Under the pieces are notes generated by a model. That model was not told where the DNA came from, did no database searches, and saw only the letters and a program-made list of their open reading frames with translations. Below, one piece after another: positions 55,909 through 64,000 of a DNA stretch of 64,000 nt; positions within the stretch are counted from its first letter, which is position 1; each line of letters begins with the position of its first letter. The stretch comes from JASLDZ01 sp965199975. GTDB taxonomy: Bacteria; Pseudomonadota; Alphaproteobacteria; Caulobacterales; Caulobacteraceae. Location: contig OZ241340.1 in NCBI GenBank assembly GCA_965199975.1, positions 2,046,001-2,110,000 of the forward strand. The letters run 5' to 3'. The position numbers and the translations under genes are program-made.

Positions 55909-56736
55909 TCAGGTGCGCTCGGCAGCCTTTGCGGCGTCCCACAGGGCATCCATCTCGGCGAGATCGGACTGCCCCAATGATCGGCCCCGATCGGCGAGGG
56001 CGCTTTCGATGAAGGCGAAGCGACGGGCGAACTTGGCGTTCGAGGCGCGCAAGGCGGCCTCCGGATCGACCTCCAGTTTCCTAGCCAAGTTGGCGCAGAC
56101 GAACAGCAAATCCCCGAGCTCCTCGCGGGCGTTGTCGAGGTCGCCCGCGGCGATCTCGACCTCCAGTTCTGCGGTCTCCTCGTGCAGCTTGTCGAGCACC
56201 TCGGCGGTCGAGGGCCAATCGAAGCCGACACGGGCCGCACGCTGTGTCAGCTTCACCGCGCGTGTCATGGCGGGGAGGCCGATCGGCACGTCGTCCAGCA
56301 CTCCGGCGCGATCTGCGCCCTTGGCGGCGCGCTCGGCGGCCTTCTGCGCCTCCCAAGCGTCGGTCTGGACGGCGGCGCTGTCGTGGCGGACGTCGGCGAA
56401 AACGTGAGGGTGACGGCGCACCATCTTGTCGGCGATGGCGCGGGCCACGTCGTCGAAGCCGAACAGGCTGCGCTCCTGCGCCATGCGGCTGTGGAACACC
56501 ACCTGCAACAGCAAGTCGCCGAGTTCCTCCTTGAGGTCGGCCATGTCGCCGCGCTCAATGGCGTCGGCGACCTCGTAGGCCTCCTCGACGGTGTAGGGCG
56601 CGATGGTGGCGAAGGTCTGCGCCACATCCCAAGGGCAACCGTGATCGGGATCGCGCAGCCGCGCCATGATCGCCAGCAGCCTCGCGAGCCCGGGGGAGAC
56701 GAGGTTTGGCGCGGGTGCAGGCGAAGCGTCGGCCAT
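55909..56736 (-). CDS. mazG: Nucleoside triphosphate pyrophosphohydrolase MazG
   Basis: MazG hydrolyses noncanonical NTPs and lowers (p)ppGpp in E. coli. Two tandem MazG domains are visible. The metal-binding EExxE motif appears in VEEAYEVADAI and EELGDLLLQVVFHSRMA, and the second domain has REELGDLLFVCANLARKL. It has 275 residues, a normal two-domain length. It follows the formate/nitrite channel on the same strand with a 90-bp gap. Confidence 0.93.
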   Translation of the reverse strand: MADASPAPAPNLVSPGLARLLAIMARLRDPDHGCPWDVAQTFATIAPYTVEEAYEVADAIERGDMADLKEELGDLLLQVVFHSRMAQERSLFGFDDVARAIADKMVRRHPHVFADVRHDSAAVQTDAWEAQKAAERAAKGADRAGVLDDVPIGLPAMTRAVKLTQRAARVGFDWPSTAEVLDKLHEETAELEVEIAAGDLDNAREELGDLLFVCANLARKLEVDPEAALRASNAKFARRFAFIESALADRGRSLGQSDLAEMDALWDAAKAAERT

Positions 56737-56826
56737 AAGAAACGCGCCTAAGGAAGATTATGCGAAATAGCGAGGCGCCTTGGGCGACGGAGCCGCCTAC
56801 GGTTGCAAGCCGCTCCCGCCGTCGTT

Positions 56827-57663
56827 TCAGCGGCGGTCGTCGGTGGCCACGGCGGTGGCGCTGGCGGGAGCGGCCGTGGTGAGCGTCACCGCTTCGCCGC
56901 GGGCGCTCCACAGGTAGGCGCCGGTGACGAACAGCGCGCCGCCGACCAAGTTGCCCAGCGACACGACACCCAGGTTGTAGGCCGCGCCGCCGAGGCTGCC
57001 GATCGGCTTGTCGGCGAACAGGCCCAGGCACACCGCCGTCATGTTGGCCACCGAGTGCTCGAAGCCGCAGGCCACGAAGGCCAGGAGGCACCAGGCGATG
57101 CCGATGATCTTGGCGGTCTCGCTCTTCAGCCGCGCCGCCAGCCAGATGGCCAGGCACACGAGCCAGTTGCAGAGCACAGCCTTGCAGAACAGCACGAGGA
57201 AGGGCGAGCTCTCCTTCTTGGTCAAAACGCCGATCAAGACGTCGCCCGGCGCCTTGTCGCCGGCGGTGAAGATCAGACCACCGGCGCGGGCGAAGATGAA
57301 CGATAGGATGGCGGCTCCCACCAGGTTGCCGATCCACACCAGTACGAACAGCCTGATCAGGTCGACGACGCCTATGGTGCGCTTGGAGAGCCCAAAGCTT
57401 TCGTACATCACGTGGCCGGTGAACATCTCGGCCCCGGCCAGCACCACCAGTATCAGGCCGATGCCGAACACCGAGCCCTGGATCAGCGGTCGCACGCCGA
57501 CGGGCGTGCCGAACGAGGTGGTCCACGCCAGGATCAGGGCGATGCCGACGTAGGCGCCGGCCAGCATGGAGCCGCAGAAGAACGCGCCGGGCGCGCCCGC
57601 CGCGATGCGCGCCTTGTTGCGCGCCGTTTCCGCGAAGAAGCTGCAGGTCTCGTTGATGTTCAC
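56827..57663 (-). CDS. Formate/nitrite transporter (FNT/NirC-like)
   Basis: FNT proteins are pentameric channels for small monovalent anions. This protein has six membrane helices and the family signatures GAEMFTGHVMY and FCKAVLCNWLVCLAIWLA (pore loops with conserved His/Asn region GFEHSVANM). It has 278 residues from GTG 57663, close to NirC length. No nir or formate dehydrogenase genes adjoin it, so formate, nitrite or hydrosulfide cannot be told apart. Confidence 0.92.
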   Translation of the reverse strand: MNINETCSFFAETARNKARIAAGAPGAFFCGSMLAGAYVGIALILAWTTSFGTPVGVRPLIQGSVFGIGLILVVLAGAEMFTGHVMYESFGLSKRTIGVVDLIRLFVLVWIGNLVGAAILSFIFARAGGLIFTAGDKAPGDVLIGVLTKKESSPFLVLFCKAVLCNWLVCLAIWLAARLKSETAKIIGIAWCLLAFVACGFEHSVANMTAVCLGLFADKPIGSLGGAAYNLGVVSLGNLVGGALFVTGAYLWSARGEAVTLTTAAPASATAVATDDRR

Positions 57664-57738
57664 GCATCGCCCCCTGTGGCCGTCGAGGCCTGACGCGCAG
57701 GTGGCCACACGTCCGCTGCATTGGCAACGGCGCCCGGG

Positions 57739-58551
57739 CTAGGCGGCGCCCTCGAACCGCAGGCCGTCGAACGCCGGCTCGACCCCCGCCGGAAGGCGCG
57801 CCGCCAGCCCACGATAGTCCAGGTCGATGTGGAGGTTGGTGAGGATGGCGCGCCGGGGCTTCAGCCGCTCAATCCACGACAGCGCGAGCGCGACATGGGC
57901 GTGGGTGGGGTGCGGCCGGTCGCGCAGGGCGTCGACGATCAGCACGTCCAGCCCCCCCAGCAGGTCGAGCGCCGGTCCGGGCAGGCCCACCACGTCGGGC
58001 GCATAGCCGACCGCGCCGAAGCGGAAGGCGACGGCCGGCATGTGGCCGTGGTCGACTTCGGCGCTGCGCACCGGGATCGCGCCCGAGGGCCCCTCGACCG
58101 CCCAGGCGGCGCCGTGGGGCGCAAGCGCGTGCATCTCGCAGATGGCGGAATAGCCGCCCTTGGCCTCGAAGCAGTATCCGAAACGGTCCAGCAGCGTCGT
58201 ACGCGTGGCCGGATCGGCGTAGCAGGCGATGCGCGTGCGGTTGCGCAGGGCGAAGGCGCGCACGTCGTCAATGCCGTGGCTCTGGTCGGCGTGGTCGTGG
58301 GTGTAGAGCACCGCGTCGAGCCGCGTAACGCCCGCGCCCGCGGTCTGCAGGCGCAGGTCGGGCGAGGTGTCGACCAACACCGTGGTCCCCTCCCCGCCCG
58401 GCGTGTCGGCCAGGCGGCGCACCAGGAGCGAGCAGCGCGAGCGGCGGTTGCGGGGTTCGGCCGGATCGCAGGCGCCCCAGTCCCCGTCGGCGCGCGGCAC
58501 GCCGCCGGACGAGCCGGAGCCCAGGATGGTGAACTCCAGCCGGTCGCTCAT
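57739..58551 (-). CDS. MBL-fold metallohydrolase (PhnP-like)
   Basis: Metallo-beta-lactamase fold hydrolase. The metal motif HxHxDH is present in YTHDHADQSHGID, with further ligands EVDHGHMPA and NLHIDLDY near the C-terminus. The opening TILGSGSSGGVPR is typical of the PhnP/RNase Z-related subgroup that acts on cyclic phosphodiesters, but the substrate here is unknown. It has 270 residues; its ATG overlaps the tatD stop by 4 bp. Confidence 0.9.
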   Translation of the reverse strand: MSDRLEFTILGSGSSGGVPRADGDWGACDPAEPRNRRSRCSLLVRRLADTPGGEGTTVLVDTSPDLRLQTAGAGVTRLDAVLYTHDHADQSHGIDDVRAFALRNRTRIACYADPATRTTLLDRFGYCFEAKGGYSAICEMHALAPHGAAWAVEGPSGAIPVRSAEVDHGHMPAVAFRFGAVGYAPDVVGLPGPALDLLGGLDVLIVDALRDRPHPTHAHVALALSWIERLKPRRAILTNLHIDLDYRGLAARLPAGVEPAFDGLRFEGAA

Positions 58552-59342
58552 GCAGCGGCCGCCCGCGGGCGCGGCGCCCGGTCGAACAGGTCGTAGAAAG
58601 CCGTGGTGGTGCGCCGGGCCGTCTCCTCCAGGCTCCAGCCACGGATGTCGGCCAGAGCCTGCGCCACCAGCGGCAGGTAGGCCGGCTCGTTGCGGCGGCC
58701 GCGGTGCGGGGGCGGCGCCAAATAGGGGCAGTCGGTCTCGATCAGGATGCGCTCGGCCGGCATGTCGCGGATGCGTGCGCGAACGTCGTCGGCCGCCTTG
58801 AAGGCGGCGATTCCGGAGACGCTGAACCACGCGCCATGCGCGGCCGCCAGGCGCAGGAGGTCGGGCCCGCTGGTGTAGCAGTGCAGCAGCACCTTCAGCG
58901 GCCCCTGCGCCCAGGCGTCCGCCAGCATGGCGGCCATGTCGTCGTCGGCCTCGCGGGTGTGCACCACGAGCGGCAGGTCGCAGACGCGCGCGGCGGCGAT
59001 ATGCAGCGCGAACAGGCGGCGCTGGTCGTCGCGCGGGCTCAGGTCGTAGTGGAAGTCGAGCCCGCATTCGCCCACGCCGACCACTTCGGCAGGGGCGCAC
59101 GCCTGGATGAGGTCATCAAGGGCCAGTGACTGGAAATCCTTGGCTTCGTGCGGGTGAACTCCCGCGGTGCAACAGATGTCGGCGTGAGCCACCGCGATGG
59201 CGCGCACGGCCTCGGCGCGGTCGAGCCGGTCGCAGATGGTGAGCATGGCGCCGACGCCGGCGGCTCGGGCGCGGGCGATCGCCGCCTCCACGTCCTCGGC
59301 GAAGGCCGGCGCGTGCAGATTGACGTGGCTGTCGACCAGCAT
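58548..59342 (-). CDS. tatD: TatD-family metal-dependent hydrolase with altered HxH motif
   Basis: TatD proteins are TIM-barrel hydrolases with 3'-5' exonuclease activity. Later metal ligands are present: GECGLDFHYD, VVHTREADD, LHCYTSG and ETDCPYLAP. The N-terminal metal motif, normally H-x-H (DSHCHLD), reads DSHVNLH, so the second His is Asn (Asn8) with another His two residues on. It has 264 residues from ATG 59342; GTG 59348 is an alternative that overlaps the holB stop. It is part of the rlpA-tmk-holB-tatD-MBL run. Confidence 0.92.
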   Translation of the reverse strand: MLVDSHVNLHAPAFAEDVEAAIARARAAGVGAMLTICDRLDRAEAVRAIAVAHADICCTAGVHPHEAKDFQSLALDDLIQACAPAEVVGVGECGLDFHYDLSPRDDQRRLFALHIAAARVCDLPLVVHTREADDDMAAMLADAWAQGPLKVLLHCYTSGPDLLRLAAAHGAWFSVSGIAAFKAADDVRARIRDMPAERILIETDCPYLAPPPHRGRRNEPAYLPLVAQALADIRGWSLEETARRTTTAFYDLFDRAPRPRAAAA

Positions 59343-59344
59343 GA

Positions 59345-60352
59345 TCACGCCGCCGTCCGCGCCGCCGACCGAAGCGCGGCCATTACGCTCCAGAAGGCGT
59401 CGCCGCGGTCGAGGTTGACGGCCTCGGTCTCGCCGGGCGCACGGGTGACGCGCCGCCACGCCTGCGACCAGGAGGCGGCCGCCTCGCCATCGCCCCCCGC
59501 CTCCGCACGGATAAGCACGGCCTCCGCCAACGCCGCCATCAGGGCGGCGAAGCGCTCGGCCCCCTCCCCGCCGCGGAACCCTTCCGCGAGCTTGAGCAGC
59601 CGCGCCTCGTCGGGTCGCGCCAGGGTGGCGACCAGCGCCTCGGCCTCGGCCTGCAGGTCGGGCGCGCCCGAGGCGGCCAGCGCCGCCGCCCGGCCGGGCG
59701 ATCCCCGCGCCCGCAGCGCGACGCGCCCGGCCTCCTCGGCGTCCAGGCCTTGCGTACTCGCGAGCCAGGCGGCGACGGCCGCGTCGCTCCAGGGCGTGAA
59801 GCGCAGGGTGCGGCAGCGCGAGCGGATGGTGTCCAGCAGCCGCCCCGGCGCATGGCTGACCAGCAGCAGCACGCCCCGCGGCGGCGGCTCCTCCAGCGTC
59901 TTGAGCACCGCGTTGGCGGCGTTGACGTTGAGGTCGTCGGCGCTGTCGATCACCGCCACGCGATACGGCGCGACCGCGGGCGCCTTGGCGAAGAACTCCG
60001 GCAGTCGGCGCGCCTCGTCCACCGGGATGTTGCGGCGCGCTTTGCCGTCGGACGCCTCGCGCTCGAGCATGAGGAAGTCCGGATGGGCGCGGGCGGCCAG
60101 GAGGCGCACGGCGCGGTCGGCGGGATCGACGCCGAGCGGCCCCTGGCGCGGATCGGGCTTCGCGCCCAGCAGGCGGCGCGCGGCATGGAGCGCGAAGCGC
60201 GCCTTGCCGAGCCCCTCGGGGCCCGCCAGCAGCCAGGCGTGGTGCAGGCGCCCGCGGGCGAGCGCCGCCTCGAACGCCTCGGCCTGCGCCAGCACGCCCT
60301 CCAGCGGGCGCAGGTCGTCGCGCGGATGCGGGGCGGCCGCCGCCCCGGCCAT
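59345..60352 (-). CDS. holB: DNA polymerase III delta' subunit
   Basis: The delta' subunit is part of the clamp loader. An AAA+ domain with P-loop-like GPEGLGKARFALHAA and the SRC motif (IRSRCRTLRF) is visible, plus LKTLEEPPPRGVLLLV. The zinc-binding cysteines common in E. coli delta' and other DnaX-type subunits are absent. It has 335 residues and no Walker B DEAD-box. It starts on the base that ends the tmk stop, and tatD follows directly. Confidence 0.93.
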   Translation of the reverse strand: MAGAAAAPHPRDDLRPLEGVLAQAEAFEAALARGRLHHAWLLAGPEGLGKARFALHAARRLLGAKPDPRQGPLGVDPADRAVRLLAARAHPDFLMLEREASDGKARRNIPVDEARRLPEFFAKAPAVAPYRVAVIDSADDLNVNAANAVLKTLEEPPPRGVLLLVSHAPGRLLDTIRSRCRTLRFTPWSDAAVAAWLASTQGLDAEEAGRVALRARGSPGRAAALAASGAPDLQAEAEALVATLARPDEARLLKLAEGFRGGEGAERFAALMAALAEAVLIRAEAGGDGEAAASWSQAWRRVTRAPGETEAVNLDRGDAFWSVMAALRSAARTAA

Positions 60353-60996
60353 CAGGCCCCCGCCGGGGCGAGGAGGCGCGCGCAGACCGCCGCCCAAGCC
60401 GCGTCCGCCACCGCCTCGATCGATGCGGCCGCATCGATCACCGCGCACCGGCCGGGCTCGGCGGCGGCGATGGCGAGAAAGCCGTCGCGCAGGCGATGGT
60501 GGAAGGACAGGCCCTTGCTCTCGAAGCGCGTCTCGGCGTCGCCACGCGCGCGGGCGCGGGCGAGGCCGGCCTCCACCGGTAGGTCGAACATCAGCGTCAG
60601 GTCCGGCGCGCAGGGGCCGACGACGGCCGCCTCGAGCACCGCGATCAGGGCAGGGTCCGCGCCGCCGCCCGCGCCCTGGTAGGCGCGGGTGGAGTCGGCG
60701 AAGCGGTCGCTCACGACCCACTCGCCACGCGCCAGCGCGGGGCGGATCAGTCGCTCCAGATGATCCTCCCGCGCCGCGTAGAGGATCAGCGTCTCGGACA
60801 GGGGCGACCAGCGGTCGGCCGCGCCGCGCACCAGGAGATCGCGCAACGCCTCCGCGCCAGGCGACCCGCCCGGCTCGCGGGTCAGGTGGACGACCGCGCC
60901 GGTCTTCGCCCGCAATCGCTCGACGAGGCGGCGCGCCTGGGTGGACTTGCCGGCCCCCTCGCCCCCCTCGAACGTGATGAAACGGCCGCGCGCCAT
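60352..60996 (-). CDS. tmk: Thymidylate kinase
   Basis: Tmk phosphorylates dTMP to dTDP. The P-loop is FEGGEGAGKST (residues 9-19), the DRx motif is in VVSDRFADSTRAYQG, and the lid region contains arginines (ARARARGDAETRFE). It has 214 residues from ATG 60996. tmk-holB-tatD-MBL is a conserved alphaproteobacterial order. Confidence 0.96.
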   Translation of the reverse strand: MARGRFITFEGGEGAGKSTQARRLVERLRAKTGAVVHLTREPGGSPGAEALRDLLVRGAADRWSPLSETLILYAAREDHLERLIRPALARGEWVVSDRFADSTRAYQGAGGGADPALIAVLEAAVVGPCAPDLTLMFDLPVEAGLARARARGDAETRFESKGLSFHHRLRDGFLAIAAAEPGRCAVIDAAASIEAVADAAWAAVCARLLAPAGA

Positions 60997-61040
60997 GGCG
61001 GCTGCATCGCGCGGGCCGCCCAGCGTGGCAAGCGCGCGCT

Positions 61041-61895
61041 TCAGTCCGCCAGCACGCGCGCCCCCGGGAAGCCCAGCGCCGCCGCCTCGGCGACCAGGCG
61101 CGCGCCGTCGCCCGGCGCGCCGCTGACCACCACGCGCCATTGCACGCCGCTAGAGCGACCCAGCACTTCCACCGTGCAGGCGCCCACCTCGCCGAGCCGG
61201 TCCGCCGCCATGCGGGCGAGGCGTGGATCGGCGAAGGCGCCGGCCTGCACCCGCGCCGCGGCGCCCGCGCCCTGCCCGGCCGCCGGCAGGGTGGCCACGA
61301 GCTGCATGGGATCGATCGCGCCGACCGGTTCCAACCGCATCGCGGGCGGCGGCGCGTGGGCAGGTGCGGCGCGGGCGACCTGGCGCGTCGGCCATGCGCC
61401 CGCGGGCCCGAGGTAGCGCACCCGCACCCGCGCCGTGCCGTGGCCCAACAGGCCGAGCCGCCGCGCGGCCTCGTGGCTGAGGTCGATAAGCCGGCCCTCC
61501 ACGAAGGGCCCGCGGTCATTGAGCCGCACGACGACCCTGGCGCCGCTTTGCAGGTTGGTGACCTCCAGCAGGCTGGGAATTGGCAGGGTGCGATGCGCGG
61601 CGGTCAGCCCCTCCAGGGTGAAGGCCTCTCCGTCGGCGGTGCGCCGGCCCGACTCGTAGCCGTACCAGCTTGCCAAGCCCGTCTCGTCGTAGCCGGGCGC
61701 GTCGACGGGCGTGTAGCGGCGGCCGCGCACCTCGTAGGGGCGGTTGTAGGCGCGCAGCCGCGCCTGCCCAGGCGTGCGCCCCTCCAGCGGCGTCACGGCC
61801 GGCGCGCCGGCGCAGGCGCCGAGCTGGAGAGCGCCCACGATGAAGGCTGCGGCCGCACCCGCCCTCCCCGCCCGCAAGGCGCCCGCGCCCGTCAT
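61041..61895 (-). CDS. rlpA: Septal ring lytic transglycosylase RlpA family lipoprotein
   Basis: RlpA-type lipoproteins cleave glycan strands lacking stem peptides near the septum in some bacteria. The lipobox LQLGAC gives lipidated Cys28. The double-psi beta-barrel begins at GLASWYGYESGRRTADGEAF and carries RTLPIPSLLEVTNL and VRLNDRGPF. A C-terminal SPOR domain (about 215-284) binds denuded peptidoglycan at the septum. It has 284 residues. dacF, often found between rlpA and tmk, is missing; tmk starts 44 bp later. Confidence 0.9.
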   Translation of the reverse strand: MTGAGALRAGRAGAAAAFIVGALQLGACAGAPAVTPLEGRTPGQARLRAYNRPYEVRGRRYTPVDAPGYDETGLASWYGYESGRRTADGEAFTLEGLTAAHRTLPIPSLLEVTNLQSGARVVVRLNDRGPFVEGRLIDLSHEAARRLGLLGHGTARVRVRYLGPAGAWPTRQVARAAPAHAPPPAMRLEPVGAIDPMQLVATLPAAGQGAGAAARVQAGAFADPRLARMAADRLGEVGACTVEVLGRSSGVQWRVVVSGAPGDGARLVAEAAALGFPGARVLAD

Positions 61896-61989
61896 GGCCG
61901 TCCTCCGTCGGCGCCAGCATGCGCGTCAGGCGTTGCCGTTCGGTTGAGGGACGGTTGACGTGGCGGCGCGGCCGGTGAGAGTGGCGCGC

Positions 61990-62400
61990 ATGGTCGCCGT
62001 CGCCACCGAACGCAAGCTCGCCTGGATCGTCCTGGCCATCCTCGCCTGCACCGCGGTGATCGGCTTCGGCAACGGCCTGCGTTCGGCCCTGGCCTCGCCC
62101 CGCACCTCGCTGCCCGGGGAGACGGCCGCCGCGGTCCTCGCCACCGGCGCCGCCCCGCGCGACGCCACGGCCGCGACGGCGCTGGACGAGGCGCGCGTGC
62201 ACGAGATCGCCCGCGAGGAGGCCGATGCGGCCGTGGCCCGCGCCAAGCCCGCCGCGCCCAGGAAGCCGAAGTCGACGCCGGTGGAGAGCCCCGCGTCCGA
62301 CACGCCCGACGCGCCCATCCCCTACACGTCTCCGGCCTCGGGGGCCGCGACCGCCCCCGCCTCCCCGCAGGATCCGCTCAGCAACCCCGACCGGGGCTGA
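61990..62400 (+). CDS. Small membrane protein, unknown function
   Basis: I do not recognise the family. The product of ATG 61990 is 136 residues; GTG 61960 would add 10. A single hydrophobic helix (LAWIVLAILACTAVIGFG) near the N-terminus anchors the protein. The rest is Ala/Pro/Thr-rich with a charged helix (LDEARVHEIAREEADAAVARA) that may be a coiled coil. It is divergent from rlpA and lies upstream of the copper oxidase gene with a 111-bp gap. Confidence 0.6.
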   Translation: MVAVATERKLAWIVLAILACTAVIGFGNGLRSALASPRTSLPGETAAAVLATGAAPRDATAATALDEARVHEIAREEADAAVARAKPAAPRKPKSTPVESPASDTPDAPIPYTSPASGAATAPASPQDPLSNPDRG

Positions 62401-62511
62401 CCTGCCGGAGGGGAGGCGCCGCCTGCGCGGGCGGTCCGGCGACAATGGCGCGGGCGCCGCGCCGCGTGAGCGTCTAAGAAGGGCGCATCTCCTCGCAGTT
62501 CGCCCTGACGC

Positions 62512-64000
62512 ATGCCGCACCCTCCCCTCGACCGCCGCCGCTTCGTGCTGGGGACGGCGCTCGCCCTGCCCGCCGCGGCGGGCGCGAGGCCGGCGCAGGC
62601 GCAGAGCCGCGGCCTGGCGGAGCTTTCCGGCACGCATTTCGATCTCGTGGTCGACGCGCTGGCGGTCAACATCACCGGGCGTCCCCGCACGGCGGTGGCG
62701 ATGAACGGCCGCGCGCCAGGCCCCACCCTGCGCTTCCGCCAGGGCGAGACGGTCACGCTCAACCTCACCAACCGGCTGAAGGCGGCGACCTCGATCCACT
62801 GGCACGGCCTGCGCCTGCCGGCCGACATGGACGGCGTGCCGGGCCTTTCCTTCCGCGGGATCATGCCCGGAGAGACATTCAGATACCGCTTCCCCGTCAC
62901 CCAGTCGGGCACCTACTGGTGGCACAGCCACTCGGGCATGCAGGAGCAGGTGGGGCTGCACGGCGCGCTCGTGTTGGAGCCCGCCGGCGTGGAGGCGCAT
63001 CCGGCCGACCGCGAGCACGTGATCCTCCTGGCGGACTGGACGGACGAGGACCCCATGACGGTGGTCGCCAACCTCAAGCAGCAAGGCGACTACTACAACT
63101 TCGGCCAGCGCACCGTCGGCGACCTGGCGCACGACCTGCAGCGCGACGGCCTGGCCAAGACCTGGCGTGACCGGTCAATGTGGGCGGGCATGCGCATGAC
63201 GCCCACCGACATCCTCGACGTGTCGGGCGCGACCTACACCTACCTTGTCAACGGCGCGCCGCCGCGGGCCAACTGGACGGGGCTGTTCCGGCCAGGCGAG
63301 CGGGTGAAGCTGCGGATCATCAACGGCTCGGCCATGACGATCTTCGACGTGCGCATCCCGGGGCTGAAACTGTCGGTGGTCGCCACCGACGGCTGCGACG
63401 TGAAGCCGGTGGAGGTCGACCAGCTGCGCATCGGCACGGCCGAGACCTACGACGTGATCGTCACGCCCGCCGGCGACCGCGCCTACACCCTCTTCGCCCA
63501 GGCGATGGACCGCTCGGGCTACGCCCGCGCCACCCTGGCCCCGCGCGAGGGCATGGTCGGCGAGGTCCCGCCCGTGGACCCGCGCCCGGTGCGCACCATG
63601 GCCGACATGGGCATGGGCGCGATGGCGGGCATGGAGCCCGGCGCCATGAGCGGCTTGGCGTTCATGCCCGCTGAGGTGGGCGGAATGACGCCGCCGCCGC
63701 GCCCGGCCGGCGAGGTCGCCGCCGCGTCGGGTCGCCCGATGGCGGGCATGGCTCCGCACACGATGGCGTCGATGGGCGGCGCTTCTGCAGGCGCGGACGT
63801 GGCGGCGATGGCCGCCCCCTCCAAAACCGACCCCCGCAGCCGCCTGCCGGTGCGCGACGCCAGCGGCGTCGATCCCGTCGCGATGAGGGGCGCGGTGAAC
63901 GTGGACAACGTGGCGATGGAGACGCGCGACAAGCTGGCCGACCCCGGCGCTGGCCTCGCCCAAGAGACGCGCCGCACCCTCCTCTACACCGACCTGGAGG
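62512..64000 (+). CDS. copA: CopA-type multicopper oxidase, 3' end cut by window
   Basis: Multicopper oxidases of the CopA/PcoA family detoxify periplasmic Cu(I). A twin-arginine signal (DRRRFVLGTALALP) precedes the first cupredoxin domain. Type 3/type 2 copper ligands are visible as HWHG (His96, His98) and HSH (His138, His140). A Met-rich stretch follows from about residue 363 to 423 (MGMGAMAGMEPGAM), a likely Cu(I)-binding insert. The C-terminal copper motifs and stop lie beyond base 64000. copB would be expected downstream. Confidence 0.92.
   Translation, partial: MPHPPLDRRRFVLGTALALPAAAGARPAQAQSRGLAELSGTHFDLVVDALAVNITGRPRTAVAMNGRAPGPTLRFRQGETVTLNLTNRLKAATSIHWHGLRLPADMDGVPGLSFRGIMPGETFRYRFPVTQSGTYWWHSHSGMQEQVGLHGALVLEPAGVEAHPADREHVILLADWTDEDPMTVVANLKQQGDYYNFGQRTVGDLAHDLQRDGLAKTWRDRSMWAGMRMTPTDILDVSGATYTYLVNGAPPRANWTGLFRPGERVKLRIINGSAMTIFDVRIPGLKLSVVATDGCDVKPVEVDQLRIGTAETYDVIVTPAGDRAYTLFAQAMDRSGYARATLAPREGMVGEVPPVDPRPVRTMADMGMGAMAGMEPGAMSGLAFMPAEVGGMTPPPRPAGEVAAASGRPMAGMAPHTMASMGGASAGADVAAMAAPSKTDPRSRLPVRDASGVDPVAMRGAVNVDNVAMETRDKLADPGAGLAQETRRTLLYTDLE

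Overview
The window is one continuous, very GC-rich (about 70% by eye) bacterial chromosome segment, densely packed with housekeeping genes and with no insertion sequence, prophage or CRISPR array. Gene content and order (rpsB-tsf-pyrH-frr-uppS-cdsA-dxr-rseP-bamA-skp-lpxD-fabZ-lpxA-lpxI; CBP3 chaperone-DUF177-plsX-fabH-ihfA-merR; ntrB-ntrC-ntrY-ntrX-dat-hfq-hflX) are those of an alphaproteobacterium. A PopA-like c-di-GMP effector, an NtrC without the GAFTGA loop, class I PhaC and promoters resembling TTGAC-N10-14-GCTANAWC point to Caulobacterales (Caulobacter/Phenylobacterium-like). This placement is inferred from gene content, not from a computed phylogeny.

Layout. 1-7236: end of rpoB, rpoC, rpsB and tsf (transcription and translation core), with strong terminators after rpoC and tsf. 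7375-19442: one long plus-strand run with many 4-bp overlaps that makes UMP, recycles ribosomes, and builds undecaprenyl-PP, CDP-diacylglycerol, isoprenoids, the outer-membrane assembly machine and lipid A (lpxD, fabZ, lpxA, lpxI). 19511-23319: glyA, nrdR, nusB, thiL and an exported unknown. 23390-28099: bamE (minus strand), then the bc1-chaperone/DUF177/plsX/fabH/ihfA/merR group. 28143-32525: tRNA-Pro, DUF2842, heme A synthase, rplM-rpsI, a GNAT acetyltransferase and argC.

32522-40487: phaC (minus), a lipoprotein, alaC-type aminotransferase, a structured intergenic segment, hom, glpX, then pncC and fused ispDF on the minus strand. 40575-49561: two nitrogen-type two-component systems (NtrBC, NtrYX), a cupin, D-amino-acid aminotransferase, hfq and hflX. 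49596-53159: PopA-like protein with a TusA-like protein, Ku, and three small genes in a locally less GC-rich patch. 53171-61895: fumC, a CaCA-type exchanger, mazG, a formate/nitrite channel, and a tightly overlapped minus-strand operon rlpA-tmk-holB-tatD-MBL hydrolase. 61990-64000: a small membrane protein and the start of a Tat-exported CopA-type multicopper oxidase cut by the window end.

The most interesting points are the eroded sigma-54 machinery of NtrC, the c-di-GMP I-site retained in a dead GGDEF protein, two tandem pseudoknot-capable repeats in front of hom, a MerR-type regulator whose only sensible start codon is CTG, a roughly 140-residue low-complexity insert before the BamA POTRA domains, and several expected genes missing from conserved neighbourhoods (lpxB, rib genes, dusB, dacF). 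I found no clear multi-gene system that is wholly new.
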